Assembly (NCBI RefSeq): GCF_000160775.2
Contig: NZ_CM001024.1
Location: 2,603,241 to 2,667,240 of the forward strand
Direction of reading: 5' to 3'
DNA from: Aeromicrobium marinum DSM 15272
Lineage (GTDB): Bacteria > Actinomycetota > Actinomycetes > Propionibacteriales > Nocardioidaceae
DNA: 64,000 nt
The notes under the pieces were generated by a model that saw nothing but the letters and a program-made list of their open reading frames with translations, had not been told where the DNA came from and searched no databases. A program made the position numbers and the translations under genes. Below, piece after piece: positions 9,220 to 17,188 of this stretch (position 1 is the stretch's first letter; each line of letters opens with the position of its first letter).

Positions 9220-9843
9220 TCAGGAGGGGCGCCGGGCGAGGGACTCGAACGCCTGCGTGCCGACGTCGGTGAGCTCGGCGGCGTCGAGATCGACCTCGCC
9301 GGCCATCCACGCCACGACCAGCTCGGCGAGACCGGCCACGTAGAGGAGCCCCTGCACGCGGGCCAGGCCCGGCGGCCAGGCGGCGTCGCCGTAGAGGGTC
9401 TCCGCCTCCTGCGCGACCAGATCGGCGAAGACGCCGAGCAGCGCGTGCCGCTTCTCGCGCAGCAACGGGTGCGAGGTCGACTCCACCAGCGCGACGCGCG
9501 CCTTGGCCGGATCGGCCTCGACCCACCCCACGAGGCCGGCGATCGCGGCCCGGACCCGGTCCGTGGCCTCACCGCTGGTGCCCTCGATCGCGGCGACGGC
9601 CATCGTCGCGATCTCGTCGGACACCGCGTCGAGGGCGGCGACCAGCGCGTCCTCGCGGGACCGGAAGCTCTCGTAGAAGTACCGCTCGGTCAGCCCGGCC
9701 TCGGCGCACACCGCGGTCATCGTGGTGCTGCCCTCGCCGCGGGTCGCCAGCAGGGTGATGGTCGCGGCGACCAGACGCTCCCGACGGCCCGCTGCGCGGG
9801 CGCCGGCCGACTGTCCGCCGTAGCTGCGTCCCGTTGCTTCCAC
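9220..9843 (-). CDS. TetR family transcriptional regulator
   Basis: About 207 residues from a GTG start. The N-terminal helix-turn-helix is clear (LVAATITLLATRGEGSTTMTAVCAEAGLTERYFYESFRSREDAL), with the TERYFYESF recognition-helix region typical of TetR. The C-terminal ligand domain is helical. It is divergent from the P450-SDR operon, and two dyads lie in the 81-base gap. The natural reading is a ligand-released repressor of itself and the P450 operon. Its stop lies close to the stop of the convergent SDR. Confidence 0.9.
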   Translation of the reverse strand: MEATGRSYGGQSAGARAAGRRERLVAATITLLATRGEGSTTMTAVCAEAGLTERYFYESFRSREDALVAALDAVSDEIATMAVAAIEGTSGEATDRVRAAIAGLVGWVEADPAKARVALVESTSHPLLREKRHALLGVFADLVAQEAETLYGDAAWPPGLARVQGLLYVAGLAELVVAWMAGEVDLDAAELTDVGTQAFESLARRPS

Positions 9844-9861
9844 GGGTCCATCGTGGCAGGC

Positions 9862-9878
9862 CACCCTTGACAAGGGTG
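9862..9878. promoter_or_regulatory. palindromic operator near the tetR start
   Basis: CACCCTTGACAAGGGTG is a perfect 8+1+8 palindrome, 18 bases upstream of the TetR gene. Size and position fit an autoregulatory TetR operator. No second copy of this word was noticed in the window. Confidence 0.65.
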
Positions 9879-9894
9879 TGACCGGGGCCACAAA

Positions 9895-9914
9895 CTGACA
9901 GCACACCCTGTCAG
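9895..9914. promoter_or_regulatory. TGACA/TGTCA dyad upstream of the P450 gene
   Basis: CTGACAG and CTGTCAG flank six bases, ending ten bases before the P450 ATG. The same half-sites recur in front of the thiolase/merR pair and the CoA-transferase operon, there with seven rather than eight bases between TGACA and TGTCA. Probably an operator in a wider lipid-catabolism regulon. Confidence 0.55.
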
Positions 9915-9924
9915 ATGGAGCACC

Positions 9925-11271
9925 ATGGCTGTCACGAACGCCCCCCGCACCCGCGGCCCCCGACGGTGGGACGTCCCGCTCGTCGGACGCACCCTGGCCT
10001 ACGTCCGGGACCCGCTGGCGATGATGCGGGACCAGTACGACCGCAGCGGACCGGTCTCGGACATCACCTTCATCGGCCGCACCTGGACCGCCCTGCTCGG
10101 CCCGGACGCCTGCGAGGCCGCGTTGCGCAACGGCGACAAGGCGTTCGCCAGCGAGGACGGCTGGGGCTACCTGGTCGGCCCGTTCTTCCACCGCGGCCTG
10201 ATGCTGCTGGACTTCGCCGAGCACCACCAGCACCGGCGGCTCATGCAGGAGGCGTTCACCCGCGACCGGCTCCGCGGCTACACCGCCCGGCTCGGACCGG
10301 CCGTCACCGCCGGGCTCGACGCGTGGCGGCCGGGTGACGACTTCCTCGCGTACCCGGCGCTGAAGCAGCTGACCCTCGACCTGGCCACCCAGATCTTCAT
10401 GGGTGGGGCGGACCTGGCCGACGACGCCGAGCTGGACCGGCTCAACCGGGCGTTCATCGACTGCGTGCAGGCGGCCACGGCCTTCATCCGCGTGCCCCTG
10501 CCGGGCACCCGGTGGGGCCGCGCCACGAAGGGCCGCAAGCTGCTGGAGGAGTTCCTGTACCGACACATCGACACCAAGCGGGCGTCGGACGGCGAGGACC
10601 TGTTCTCCGTCCTGTGCCGGCTGACCGACGACGACGGGTCGGCGTTCACCGACGAGGACGTCGTGAACCACATGATCTTCCTGCTCATGGCCGCGCACGA
10701 CACGTCGACCATCACCGTGTCCACGATGATGCAGTACCTCGGGCAGCATCCCGAGTGGCAGGAACGCTGCCGGGCGGAGTCGATGGCTCTCGGCGACCAC
10801 CCGACCCTCGACGAGCTCGACACCCTCACGTCGCTGGACCTGGTGATGAAGGAGTGTCTGCGCATCGTGCCGCCGGTGCCCGTGCTGGCCCGCAAGACCG
10901 TCAAGGAGACCGAGGTACTCGGCCACACGATCCCCGCCGGCCGGCTCACCGTCGTGATGATGCACCTGTCGCACCACATGCCGGAGCTGTGGGAGGACCC
11001 CGAGCGGTTCGACCCCGAGCGGTTCGCCGAGGACCGCCGCGACGACAAGGTGCACCGCTACGCCTGGGAACCGTTCGGCGGCGGCGTGCACAAGTGTCTG
11101 GGCCTGCACTTCGCCGGCGCCGAGGTGTCGACGATCATGCACCAGCTGCTGCGACGATTCTCCTGGGAGGTCGACCCCGACTACCGGGCGCCGATGAACT
11201 ACCACTCCCTGCCGTTCCCCTCCGACGGCCAGCCCGTCGACCTCCACCTGCTCGAAGGAGCCCCCGCATGA
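9925..11271 (+). CDS. cytochrome P450
   Basis: 448 residues, full length for a bacterial P450. The haem-binding loop is FGGGVHKCLG with Cys391 as the axial ligand. The I-helix oxygen-activation motif is AAHDT (256-260), the K-helix ExxR is E310-R313, and the PERF region (DPERFDPERF) is present. The HKC haem loop resembles CYP51/CYP135/CYP136-type enzymes. The ATG has GGAG four bases upstream. The next SDR overlaps its stop (ATGA), so hydroxylation and alcohol oxidation are likely sequential steps. Ferredoxin and reductase are not encoded here. Confidence 0.95.
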   Translation: MAVTNAPRTRGPRRWDVPLVGRTLAYVRDPLAMMRDQYDRSGPVSDITFIGRTWTALLGPDACEAALRNGDKAFASEDGWGYLVGPFFHRGLMLLDFAEHHQHRRLMQEAFTRDRLRGYTARLGPAVTAGLDAWRPGDDFLAYPALKQLTLDLATQIFMGGADLADDAELDRLNRAFIDCVQAATAFIRVPLPGTRWGRATKGRKLLEEFLYRHIDTKRASDGEDLFSVLCRLTDDDGSAFTDEDVVNHMIFLLMAAHDTSTITVSTMMQYLGQHPEWQERCRAESMALGDHPTLDELDTLTSLDLVMKECLRIVPPVPVLARKTVKETEVLGHTIPAGRLTVVMMHLSHHMPELWEDPERFDPERFAEDRRDDKVHRYAWEPFGGGVHKCLGLHFAGAEVSTIMHQLLRRFSWEVDPDYRAPMNYHSLPFPSDGQPVDLHLLEGAPA

Positions 11272-12089
11272 ACAGCATCCACGGACTCGGCGTCATCGTC
11301 ACCGGAGGCGCACGCGGCATCGGCCGCGCCACCGCCGAGCGGCTGTCGGCCGGCGGTGCCCGCGTCGCGATCGGTGACCTGGACGCCGAGCTCGCTGCCT
11401 CGGTGGCCGCCGAGATCGGCCGGGGCGTCGTGTCGGCGCACCTCGACGTGACGGACGCGGAGTCCTGGCGCACCTTCCTCGCGGCCACGTCCGCCGCCGG
11501 ACCGTTCGACGTGCTGGTCAACAACGCCGGCATCATGCCGCTGGGCTCGCTGCTGAAGGAGCCCGACGACGTGACCCGGACCATCGTCGACGTCAACCTC
11601 CACGGCGTCATCCACGGCACCAAGGCCGTCGCGCCGGGCATGATCGACCGGGGACGCGGCCACGTGGTCAACGTCGCGTCGGCGGTCGGCCGGGTCGCGA
11701 TGGCCGACGGTGCGACCTACTCGGCGTCGAAGTTCGCCGTGGTCGGCTTCAGCGAGGCGATGCGGGCCGAGCTGGCGCCGCAGGGCGTCGACGTGAGCGT
11801 GGTGCTGCCGACCGTCGTGCAGACCGAGCTCTCCGCCGGGGTCCCGGCGGCCCGCGGGGTGAAGCCGGTCACCGCCGACGACGTCGCGAAGGTGATCGAG
11901 GAGGTCATCCTCAAGCCGAAGGCCGAGGTGTGGGTGCCTCGCTGGAGCCAGGCGATCGTCAAGACGACCAACCTGCTGCCGCGGCGGGCCCAGGAGGCCA
12001 TCAGTCGTGCCATGAAGGCCGACAGCGTGCTGAGCTCGGCCGACCCCGCCGCCCGCGCCGCCTACGAGGAGCGCGCGCGGCGCCACTGA
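11268..12089 (+). CDS. SDR family oxidoreductase, coupled to the P450
   Basis: 273 residues. TGGARGIG near the N-terminus, DLD at the end of strand 2 (NAD+ preference), NNAG, the catalytic serine in NVASAVG, and YSASK. The C-terminal third is longer than in minimal SDRs, as in the group that includes retinol-dehydrogenase-like proteins. The start codon overlaps the P450 stop. It probably oxidises the alcohol made by the P450, but the substrate is unknown. Confidence 0.88.
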   Translation: MNSIHGLGVIVTGGARGIGRATAERLSAGGARVAIGDLDAELAASVAAEIGRGVVSAHLDVTDAESWRTFLAATSAAGPFDVLVNNAGIMPLGSLLKEPDDVTRTIVDVNLHGVIHGTKAVAPGMIDRGRGHVVNVASAVGRVAMADGATYSASKFAVVGFSEAMRAELAPQGVDVSVVLPTVVQTELSAGVPAARGVKPVTADDVAKVIEEVILKPKAEVWVPRWSQAIVKTTNLLPRRAQEAISRAMKADSVLSSADPAARAAYEERARRH

Positions 12090-12144
12090 ACCGGCGGTGA
12101 CGTCGGTGGGGACGGTGCTGGGTTCGCGGACCGGCCACCCAGTT

Positions 12145-12241
12145 CCGCGAGTGGCGCAGTTCGGGGCACGAGTGGCGCAGAACTGTGGCGACACGCCGTC
12201 CAAAAACACCGATCTGCGCCACTCGCGGGAAATGGGGGTGG
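12145..12241. repeat. intergenic dyad element, family 1, copy 2
   Basis: CCGCGAGTGGCGCAGTTCGG, a second partial direct copy, then an inverted GATCTGCGCCACTCGCGG. From GCGACACGCCGTCC to the end it is almost the same as the copy at 2151-2241, with a few substitutions. It lies between two genes on the plus strand. Confidence 0.75.
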
Positions 12242-12278
12242 GGATGCGGGGCTGGGTGCGACCCGACAGTCTGGGGAC

Positions 12279-13748
12279 ATGACTCGTTCTCTCGTCACCG
12301 GCGCCACCGGGTATGTCGGCGGCCGCCTCGTCCCGGAGCTGTTGAACGCCGGACACGACGTGCGGGTGCTGGTGCGCAACGAGGCGAAGGCGCGTGGTCA
12401 CGCGTGGGCCGAGGCGGTCGAGATCCATCAGGGTGACGCGCTCGACGCCGACGACGTGCGGGCGGCGATGGCCGACGTCGACGTCCTCTACTACCTGCTG
12501 CACTCCATCGGCACGGGCGACGACTTCGCCAGCACCGAGCTGACCATCGCGCAGACCTTCGCCGACGCCGCCCGCGAGGCGGGCGTGCAGCGGATCGTCT
12601 ACCTCGGCGGCATGATCCCCGAGGACGAGGTGCTCTCGGAGCACCTGCGCTCACGCAAGGAGGTCGGTGACCTGCTGCTCGCGTCGGGCACGCCCACCGC
12701 GGTGCTGCAGGCCGGCGCCGTGCTCGGGTCGGGCTCCGCCTCCTTCGAGATGCTGCGGTACCTGACCGAGCGGCTGCCGGTGATGGTGACGCCCAAGTGG
12801 GTGCACACCCGGATGCAGCCGATCGCGATCCGCGACGTCCTGCACTACCTCGTGGGGTGCGCCGCGATGCCGGTCGACGTGAACCGCCGGTTCGACATCG
12901 GCGGGCCTGACGTCATGACCTACTTCGACATGATGCAGCGCTACGCGTCGGTCGCGGGCCTGCCCAAACGTCGGGTCATGCCGGTGCCGATCCTGTCGCC
13001 CACCCTGTCGAGCCACTGGGTGGGCATCATCACCCCGGTGCCGGCGAGCCTGGCCAAGCCCCTGGTGGAGTCGTTGCGCAACACCGTGGTGGCGCAGGAC
13101 CGCGACATCGCGACGTACGTGCCGGATCCGGTGGACGGTCTCACCGGCTTCGACCGTGCGGTCGAGCTGGCCCTCACCAAGATCCGCAACCTCGACGTGC
13201 CGACCCGCTGGTCGTCGGCGACGACGGCCGGCGCCCCGTCCGAACCGCTGCCGTCGGACCCCGACTGGGCCGGAGGTTCGCTGTACGTCGACGAACGCAC
13301 CCGCGAGGTCGACGCGACCCCGGCCTCGCTGTGGCGGATCATCGAGGGCATCGGCGGCAAGAACGGCTGGTACTCGTGGGCGTTGGCCTGGTGGGTGCGC
13401 GGCATCCTCGACCGGCTGGTCGGCGGCCCGGGCCTGCGCCGCGGACGGCGCAACGACAAGGACCTGATCGTCGGTGACGCCCTGGACTTCTGGCGGGTCG
13501 AGGAGACCGACGACTCCACGTTCCTGCGCCTGCGGGCGGAGATGCGCCTGCCCGGACTCGCGTGGCTCGAGCTCAAGGTCGGCTCGACCGAGGGCGGCAC
13601 CACGACCTTCCACCACCGGGCCCTGTTCCACCCCCGCGGCCTGCTCGGCCACGCCTACTGGTGGGCCATCTATCCCTTCCACGGGATCATCTTCGGCTCG
13701 ATGCAGAAGAACATCGCCAAGGCCGCCGAGGCCCTCGACGAGGCCTGA
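12279..13748 (+). CDS. NAD(P)-binding SDR fused to DUF2867 domain
   Basis: 489 residues. The N-terminal half is an atypical (NmrA/epimerase-like) Rossmann protein: VTGATGYVGGRLVPELL, then VLVRNEAKA, and LYYLLHSIG. The C-terminal part, from about residue 335 (SLYVDERTREVDATPASLWRIIEGIGGKNGWY), is a DUF2867 domain with conserved tryptophans, related to START/SRPBCC-type ligand-binding folds. This fusion is common in actinobacteria and has no established reaction. It probably handles a hydrophobic quinone- or lipid-like molecule, but that is inference. The start is the ATG that gives the Rossmann motif at residue 7. Confidence 0.87.
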   Translation: MTRSLVTGATGYVGGRLVPELLNAGHDVRVLVRNEAKARGHAWAEAVEIHQGDALDADDVRAAMADVDVLYYLLHSIGTGDDFASTELTIAQTFADAAREAGVQRIVYLGGMIPEDEVLSEHLRSRKEVGDLLLASGTPTAVLQAGAVLGSGSASFEMLRYLTERLPVMVTPKWVHTRMQPIAIRDVLHYLVGCAAMPVDVNRRFDIGGPDVMTYFDMMQRYASVAGLPKRRVMPVPILSPTLSSHWVGIITPVPASLAKPLVESLRNTVVAQDRDIATYVPDPVDGLTGFDRAVELALTKIRNLDVPTRWSSATTAGAPSEPLPSDPDWAGGSLYVDERTREVDATPASLWRIIEGIGGKNGWYSWALAWWVRGILDRLVGGPGLRRGRRNDKDLIVGDALDFWRVEETDDSTFLRLRAEMRLPGLAWLELKVGSTEGGTTTFHHRALFHPRGLLGHAYWWAIYPFHGIIFGSMQKNIAKAAEALDEA

Positions 13749-13763
13749 CGCGCGCCCGCCCCG

Positions 13764-14054
13764 TCAATCTCGGGGAGTCGGCGTCGTGGCGGCCTCGTGG
13801 AGAGCGACGACCGCACGGCGCAGGTCGGCCCGCTCGACGACCTCTACCGTCCACGGGATTCGCACGGTGACGGCCGAGCGGCCCACGACGGCCCGCCAGG
13901 TCCCGGCCTCGGCGTCGAGGTCGGTCATCACCGCCGAGACCGCGTCGGGCTCGGCGAAGGCACGCACGATCACCAGACTGTCGTCGGTGTGGTCCTCGTT
14001 CATGTGACCGATGACGGCTCGGACGACCTCGGGGGCGAACGTCACGGTCGTCAT
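13764..14054 (-). CDS. DUF2470 domain protein
   Basis: 96 residues with HMNEDHTDDSL, the signature of DUF2470, the C-terminal domain of haem-utilisation proteins of the HugZ/HutZ type and of plant GluTR-binding proteins. Here it stands alone. Its start overlaps the stop of the siderophore ABC ATPase (ATGA), so it is the last gene of the iron-uptake operon. A role in haem or siderophore-iron handling is a reasonable inference. Confidence 0.8.
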   Translation of the reverse strand: MTTVTFAPEVVRAVIGHMNEDHTDDSLVIVRAFAEPDAVSAVMTDLDAEAGTWRAVVGRSAVTVRIPWTVEVVERADLRRAVVALHEAATTPTPRD

Positions 14055-14890
14055 CCTCGCACCAGGTCGGCCCGGTCGGCAGCACCGCTGTGGTGACGAC
14101 CGCGGGGCACGACCATCGGCGTGCCGCTCACCGGGTCGGGCACCACGGCGCAGGCCAGGTCGAACACCTCGGTGACGAGCTCTGCGGTGACGACCTCACG
14201 GGGCGCGCCCTCGGCGACGATCCGGCCCGCCTTCATGGCGATCAGGTGGTCGGCGTAGCGGCAGGCGAGGTTGAGGTCGTGCAGCACCAGCACCACGGTG
14301 GTGCCCCGGTCACGGTTGAGGTCGGTCAGCAGGTCCAGCAGCTCGACCTGGTGATGGATGTCGAGGAAGGTCGTGGGCTCGTCGAGCAGCAGCAGGTCGG
14401 TCTGCTGGGCGAGCGCCATCGCGACCCACACCCGCTGCCGTTGTCCGCCCGACAGCTCGTCGAGGCGCCGGCCGGCCAGGTCGGCGGTGCCGGTGGCCTC
14501 GAGAGCGGCCTCGACCGCGGTGTCGTCCTCGGCGCTCCACGTCCGGAACCAGCCCTGGTGGGGGTAGCGGCCTCGGCCCACCAGGTCGGACACCGTGATG
14601 CCGTCAGGAGCGACCGGCGACTGCGGCAGCAGCCCGAGCACCTTGGCCACGTCGATGCTGCGCCGGCTGCCGATGTCCTGCCCGTCGAGCACCACCCGAC
14701 CGCTGCGAGGGGCCAGCAGGCGGGCGAGTCCCCGCAGCAGGGTCGACTTGCCGCACGCGTTGGCGCCGACGATCACGGTGACCCGTGCCGGCGGGATCGA
14801 GACGTCGAGGTCGTCGACGACCCTCCGCTCGTCGTAGGCCAGGCTGAGCGACTCGGCGCGCAGCTCGTGGGTGTGCTCGTGGGGACTCAT
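14051..14890 (-). CDS. iron-siderophore ABC transporter ATP-binding protein (FecE/FepC-like)
   Basis: 279 residues: Walker A GANACGKST, Q-loop LLPQSP, ABC signature LSGGQRQRV, Walker B LLLLDEPTTFLD and H-loop LVLHD. The spacing and the DIHHQVELLDLL stretch are those of FepC/FecE-type importer ATPases. The start overlaps the stop of the upstream permease (ATGA). Together with the two permeases it forms the energy-coupling core of a siderophore or haem importer. Confidence 0.93.
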   Translation of the reverse strand: MSPHEHTHELRAESLSLAYDERRVVDDLDVSIPPARVTVIVGANACGKSTLLRGLARLLAPRSGRVVLDGQDIGSRRSIDVAKVLGLLPQSPVAPDGITVSDLVGRGRYPHQGWFRTWSAEDDTAVEAALEATGTADLAGRRLDELSGGQRQRVWVAMALAQQTDLLLLDEPTTFLDIHHQVELLDLLTDLNRDRGTTVVLVLHDLNLACRYADHLIAMKAGRIVAEGAPREVVTAELVTEVFDLACAVVPDPVSGTPMVVPRGRHHSGAADRADLVRG

Positions 14891-15942
14891 CCGCCACGTC
14901 CTTCCCGGTTGACCCTGGCCAGCAGCCAGATGAGGTAGGGGGCGCCGACGGCGCCGGTGATCACGCCGGTGGGCAGAGCGGTGGGCAGCACGTGCTGCGC
15001 GACGAGGTCGGCCAGCAGGACGGTGACCGCGCCGACCAGACCGGCGGCGACGATGGTGCGCCCCGACCCGCCGACGAGCCGGGTGGCGATCGGACCGGCG
15101 ATCAGGGCGACGAACGCCAAGGGGCCGGCGGCGGCCACCGCCACGGCGATCAGCACGACGGCGATGACGAGCAGGGCGATGCGCACCGTCTCGACGCGGG
15201 CACCCAGGGCGGTGGCGGCCTCGTCGCCGAGCCCGAGCACGCCGAGCTGCCGCTCGAGCACCACCACGACCGGGGTCAGGACGGCCACGGTGACGAGCAC
15301 GGTGCGGAGCTCGCCGCTGCCCGCCTGGCCGACGGATCCGACCAGCCACGTCATCGCCTCGCGGGCGTCGTAGAGGTCGGCCCGGGCCACCACGAAGCCG
15401 ACCAGCGAGACGAACAGCTGGGAGACCGCGATGCCGATGAGGATGAAGCGGTACCCCGTCACCCCGTCCCGCCAGGCCAGCAGGTAGATGGAGGTCGCCG
15501 CCACGATCGCCCCGATGAGCGCGAACCCGGAGACGCCCAGGCTGCTCGTGCCGGCGAAGACGATCGATCCCACCGCGAACAGGCTGGCTCCGGCCGAGAC
15601 CCCGACGAAGTCCGGGGAGGCCAGGGGGTTGGACAGCAGTCGCTGGAAGATGATGCCCGACATGCCCATCGCCAGACCGACGGCCAGACCGGTGGCGGCG
15701 GTGGGCAGCCGCAGGTTCTGGACGATGAAGTCGACGGCGGGGTCGTCGCGCAGACCGAGCAGCGAGGTGACCACCTCGGCGGCGGACAGCCGGAAGCTGC
15801 CGACCATGAGGGTCACCACGACCAGCCCGAGCACCGTGACGCCCAGGCCGCCGGTGACGACCAGCGCCCGGCGACGGCCGGCTCGGCGGACCCGGCCCGG
15901 CTCGGGGGCCGCTGGTCGGGTCGGTCGCAGCGTGACCGTCAC
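14887..15942 (-). CDS. FecCD family iron-siderophore permease (second permease)
   Basis: 351 residues from a GTG that overlaps the stop of the first permease (GTGA). The hydrophobic profile of about nine to ten segments, the RLPTAATGLAVGLAMGMSG opening and the GPLAFVALIAGPIATRLVGG cytoplasmic coupling region are those of FecD/FepG permeases. It pairs with the other permease as a heterodimer. A long basic segment precedes the first membrane segment. Confidence 0.92.
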   Translation of the reverse strand: MTVTLRPTRPAAPEPGRVRRAGRRRALVVTGGLGVTVLGLVVVTLMVGSFRLSAAEVVTSLLGLRDDPAVDFIVQNLRLPTAATGLAVGLAMGMSGIIFQRLLSNPLASPDFVGVSAGASLFAVGSIVFAGTSSLGVSGFALIGAIVAATSIYLLAWRDGVTGYRFILIGIAVSQLFVSLVGFVVARADLYDAREAMTWLVGSVGQAGSGELRTVLVTVAVLTPVVVVLERQLGVLGLGDEAATALGARVETVRIALLVIAVVLIAVAVAAAGPLAFVALIAGPIATRLVGGSGRTIVAAGLVGAVTVLLADLVAQHVLPTALPTGVITGAVGAPYLIWLLARVNREGRGG

Positions 15943-16988
15943 AGCTGCACCACGTTCTTGGCCCGCACCAGGGCGATGAACGCCGGGGCACCGAGGACCC
16001 CGAGCACCACGCCGACCTGCAGCTCGCCGGGTGACACGACCACGCGGCCGACGATGTCGGCGACCAGCAGCACGATGGGACTGATCAGCAGCGCGTACGC
16101 GAGGATCCACCGGTAGTCCGGCCCGCAGAGGAGCCGCGCGACGTGCGGGACGATCAACCCGACGAAGACGATCGGTCCGCACGCGGCCACCGCGGCCCCG
16201 CACAGCACCGCCACGACGGCGAACAGGGTGATCCGGCTGAGCCGCACGCGCTGACCGAGGGCGGCCGCGACGTCCTCGCCCAGGGCGAGACCGTTCAGCA
16301 CCCGTCCCGTGCCCAGGGCCAGCACGATGCCCAGCACCATGAACGGCACCGTCTGTTCGACGACGGGCTGGTAGCGGCCGGCGAGCGACCCGACCTGCCA
16401 GAACCGCAGCTCGTTGAGCGCCGCCAGGTCGGTCATGATGACGGCGCTGGTGATCGAGAACATGCCGGCCGTCACCGCGGCACCGGCCAGCGCCAGCTTC
16501 ACCGGGGTGGCACCCTCGCGCCCGAAGGAGGCGACCGAGTACACGAGCACGGTGGCCGCTGCGGCGCCGGCGAAACCGAACCAGACCGTGGCGGCCAGGC
16601 CCTGCAGGTCCAGCAGGGAGACGCCGACGACGATGAAGGCCGCGGCGCCGGCGTTGATGCCCATGATCCCGGGATCGGCCAGCGGGTTGCGGGTGAGGCC
16701 CTGCAGGATCGTCCCGGAGAGCCCGAGAGCCGCCCCGACGGTGAGGCCGAGGATCGTTCGGGGCACGCGCAGGTCGCGGACGACCACGTGGGCGGGGTCG
16801 TCGGGGTCGAAGCCGGTGAAGGCGTCGAGCACCACGCCGAGGGTCATGCCGCGGGAGCCCAGGCTGATGCTGAGGAAGCAGACGACGGCAAGCACCCCGA
16901 GCACCACGAGGAGTCCCGCCGGCCGGCCCACCCCGCGCAGGTGGGGTCGACGCACCGGGGCGGGGGTCTCGTCGACGAGGGCGGTCAC
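15939..16988 (-). CDS. FecCD family iron-siderophore permease (first permease)
   Basis: 349 residues, GTG start. RVPRTILGLTVGAALGLSGTILQGLTRNPLADPGIMGINAGAA is the classical FecC/FepD signature, and GPIVFVGLIVPHVARLLCGPDYR is the EAA-like loop contacting the ATPase. First gene of the operon, with an iron-box-like sequence 15 bases upstream of the start. No substrate-binding protein gene accompanies it, so the binding protein must lie elsewhere. Confidence 0.92.
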   Translation of the reverse strand: MTALVDETPAPVRRPHLRGVGRPAGLLVVLGVLAVVCFLSISLGSRGMTLGVVLDAFTGFDPDDPAHVVVRDLRVPRTILGLTVGAALGLSGTILQGLTRNPLADPGIMGINAGAAAFIVVGVSLLDLQGLAATVWFGFAGAAAATVLVYSVASFGREGATPVKLALAGAAVTAGMFSITSAVIMTDLAALNELRFWQVGSLAGRYQPVVEQTVPFMVLGIVLALGTGRVLNGLALGEDVAAALGQRVRLSRITLFAVVAVLCGAAVAACGPIVFVGLIVPHVARLLCGPDYRWILAYALLISPIVLLVADIVGRVVVSPGELQVGVVLGVLGAPAFIALVRAKNVVQL

Positions 16989-17002
16989 AAGGTCACCCTA
17001 AC

Positions 17003-17021
17003 TTAGGTAGCCCTCACCCCC
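17003..17021 (-). promoter_or_regulatory. candidate DtxR/IdeR iron box
   Basis: Plus-strand TTAGGTAGCCCTCACCCCC agrees with the TTAGGTTAGSCTAACCTAA iron-box consensus in the left half and at C-T and A-C-C of the right half, about 12 of 19 positions. It lies 15 bases upstream of the first permease start. Iron-dependent repression is the expected logic for this operon; the right half is weak. Confidence 0.45.
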
Positions 17022-17025
17022 CGCC

Positions 17026-17109
17026 GGGGCGGTGGATTCGCGACCGAAAGGCCCCGGCGGTGCCCAGCCGACCGAATGAGGCCTCTTTCGGTCGCATACT
17101 CACCGCCCC
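17026..17109. repeat. intergenic dyad element, family 2, copy 1
   Basis: Outer arms GGGGCGGTGG..GCGACCGAAAG and CTTTCGGTCGC..CACCGCCCC enclose an inner dyad, GACCGAA-T-GAGGCCTC-T-TTCGGTC. The same arrangement occurs at 38546-38640 with matched changes in both arms. It lies between two minus-strand genes. Confidence 0.72.
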
Positions 17110-17131
17110 GCGGGATCCGGGACCGACGACG

Positions 17132-17159
17132 CGACCCCCGGCCAGGAGGCCGGGGGTCG
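17132..17159 (-). terminator. terminator hairpin after the fadB gene
   Basis: A perfect 12-bp stem (CGACCCCCGGCC / GGCCGGGGGTCG) around AGGA, about 30 bases beyond the fadB stop. No U-tract. Confidence 0.8.
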
Positions 17160-17188
17160 GATCGAGCCGTCAGGTGGGGCCGGTCGGG

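Noticed and set aside
9220-11247. A 675-residue minus-strand protein spanning the P450 gene
   Set aside because: Only the last 207 residues (TetR) are real; the rest is the antisense of the P450.
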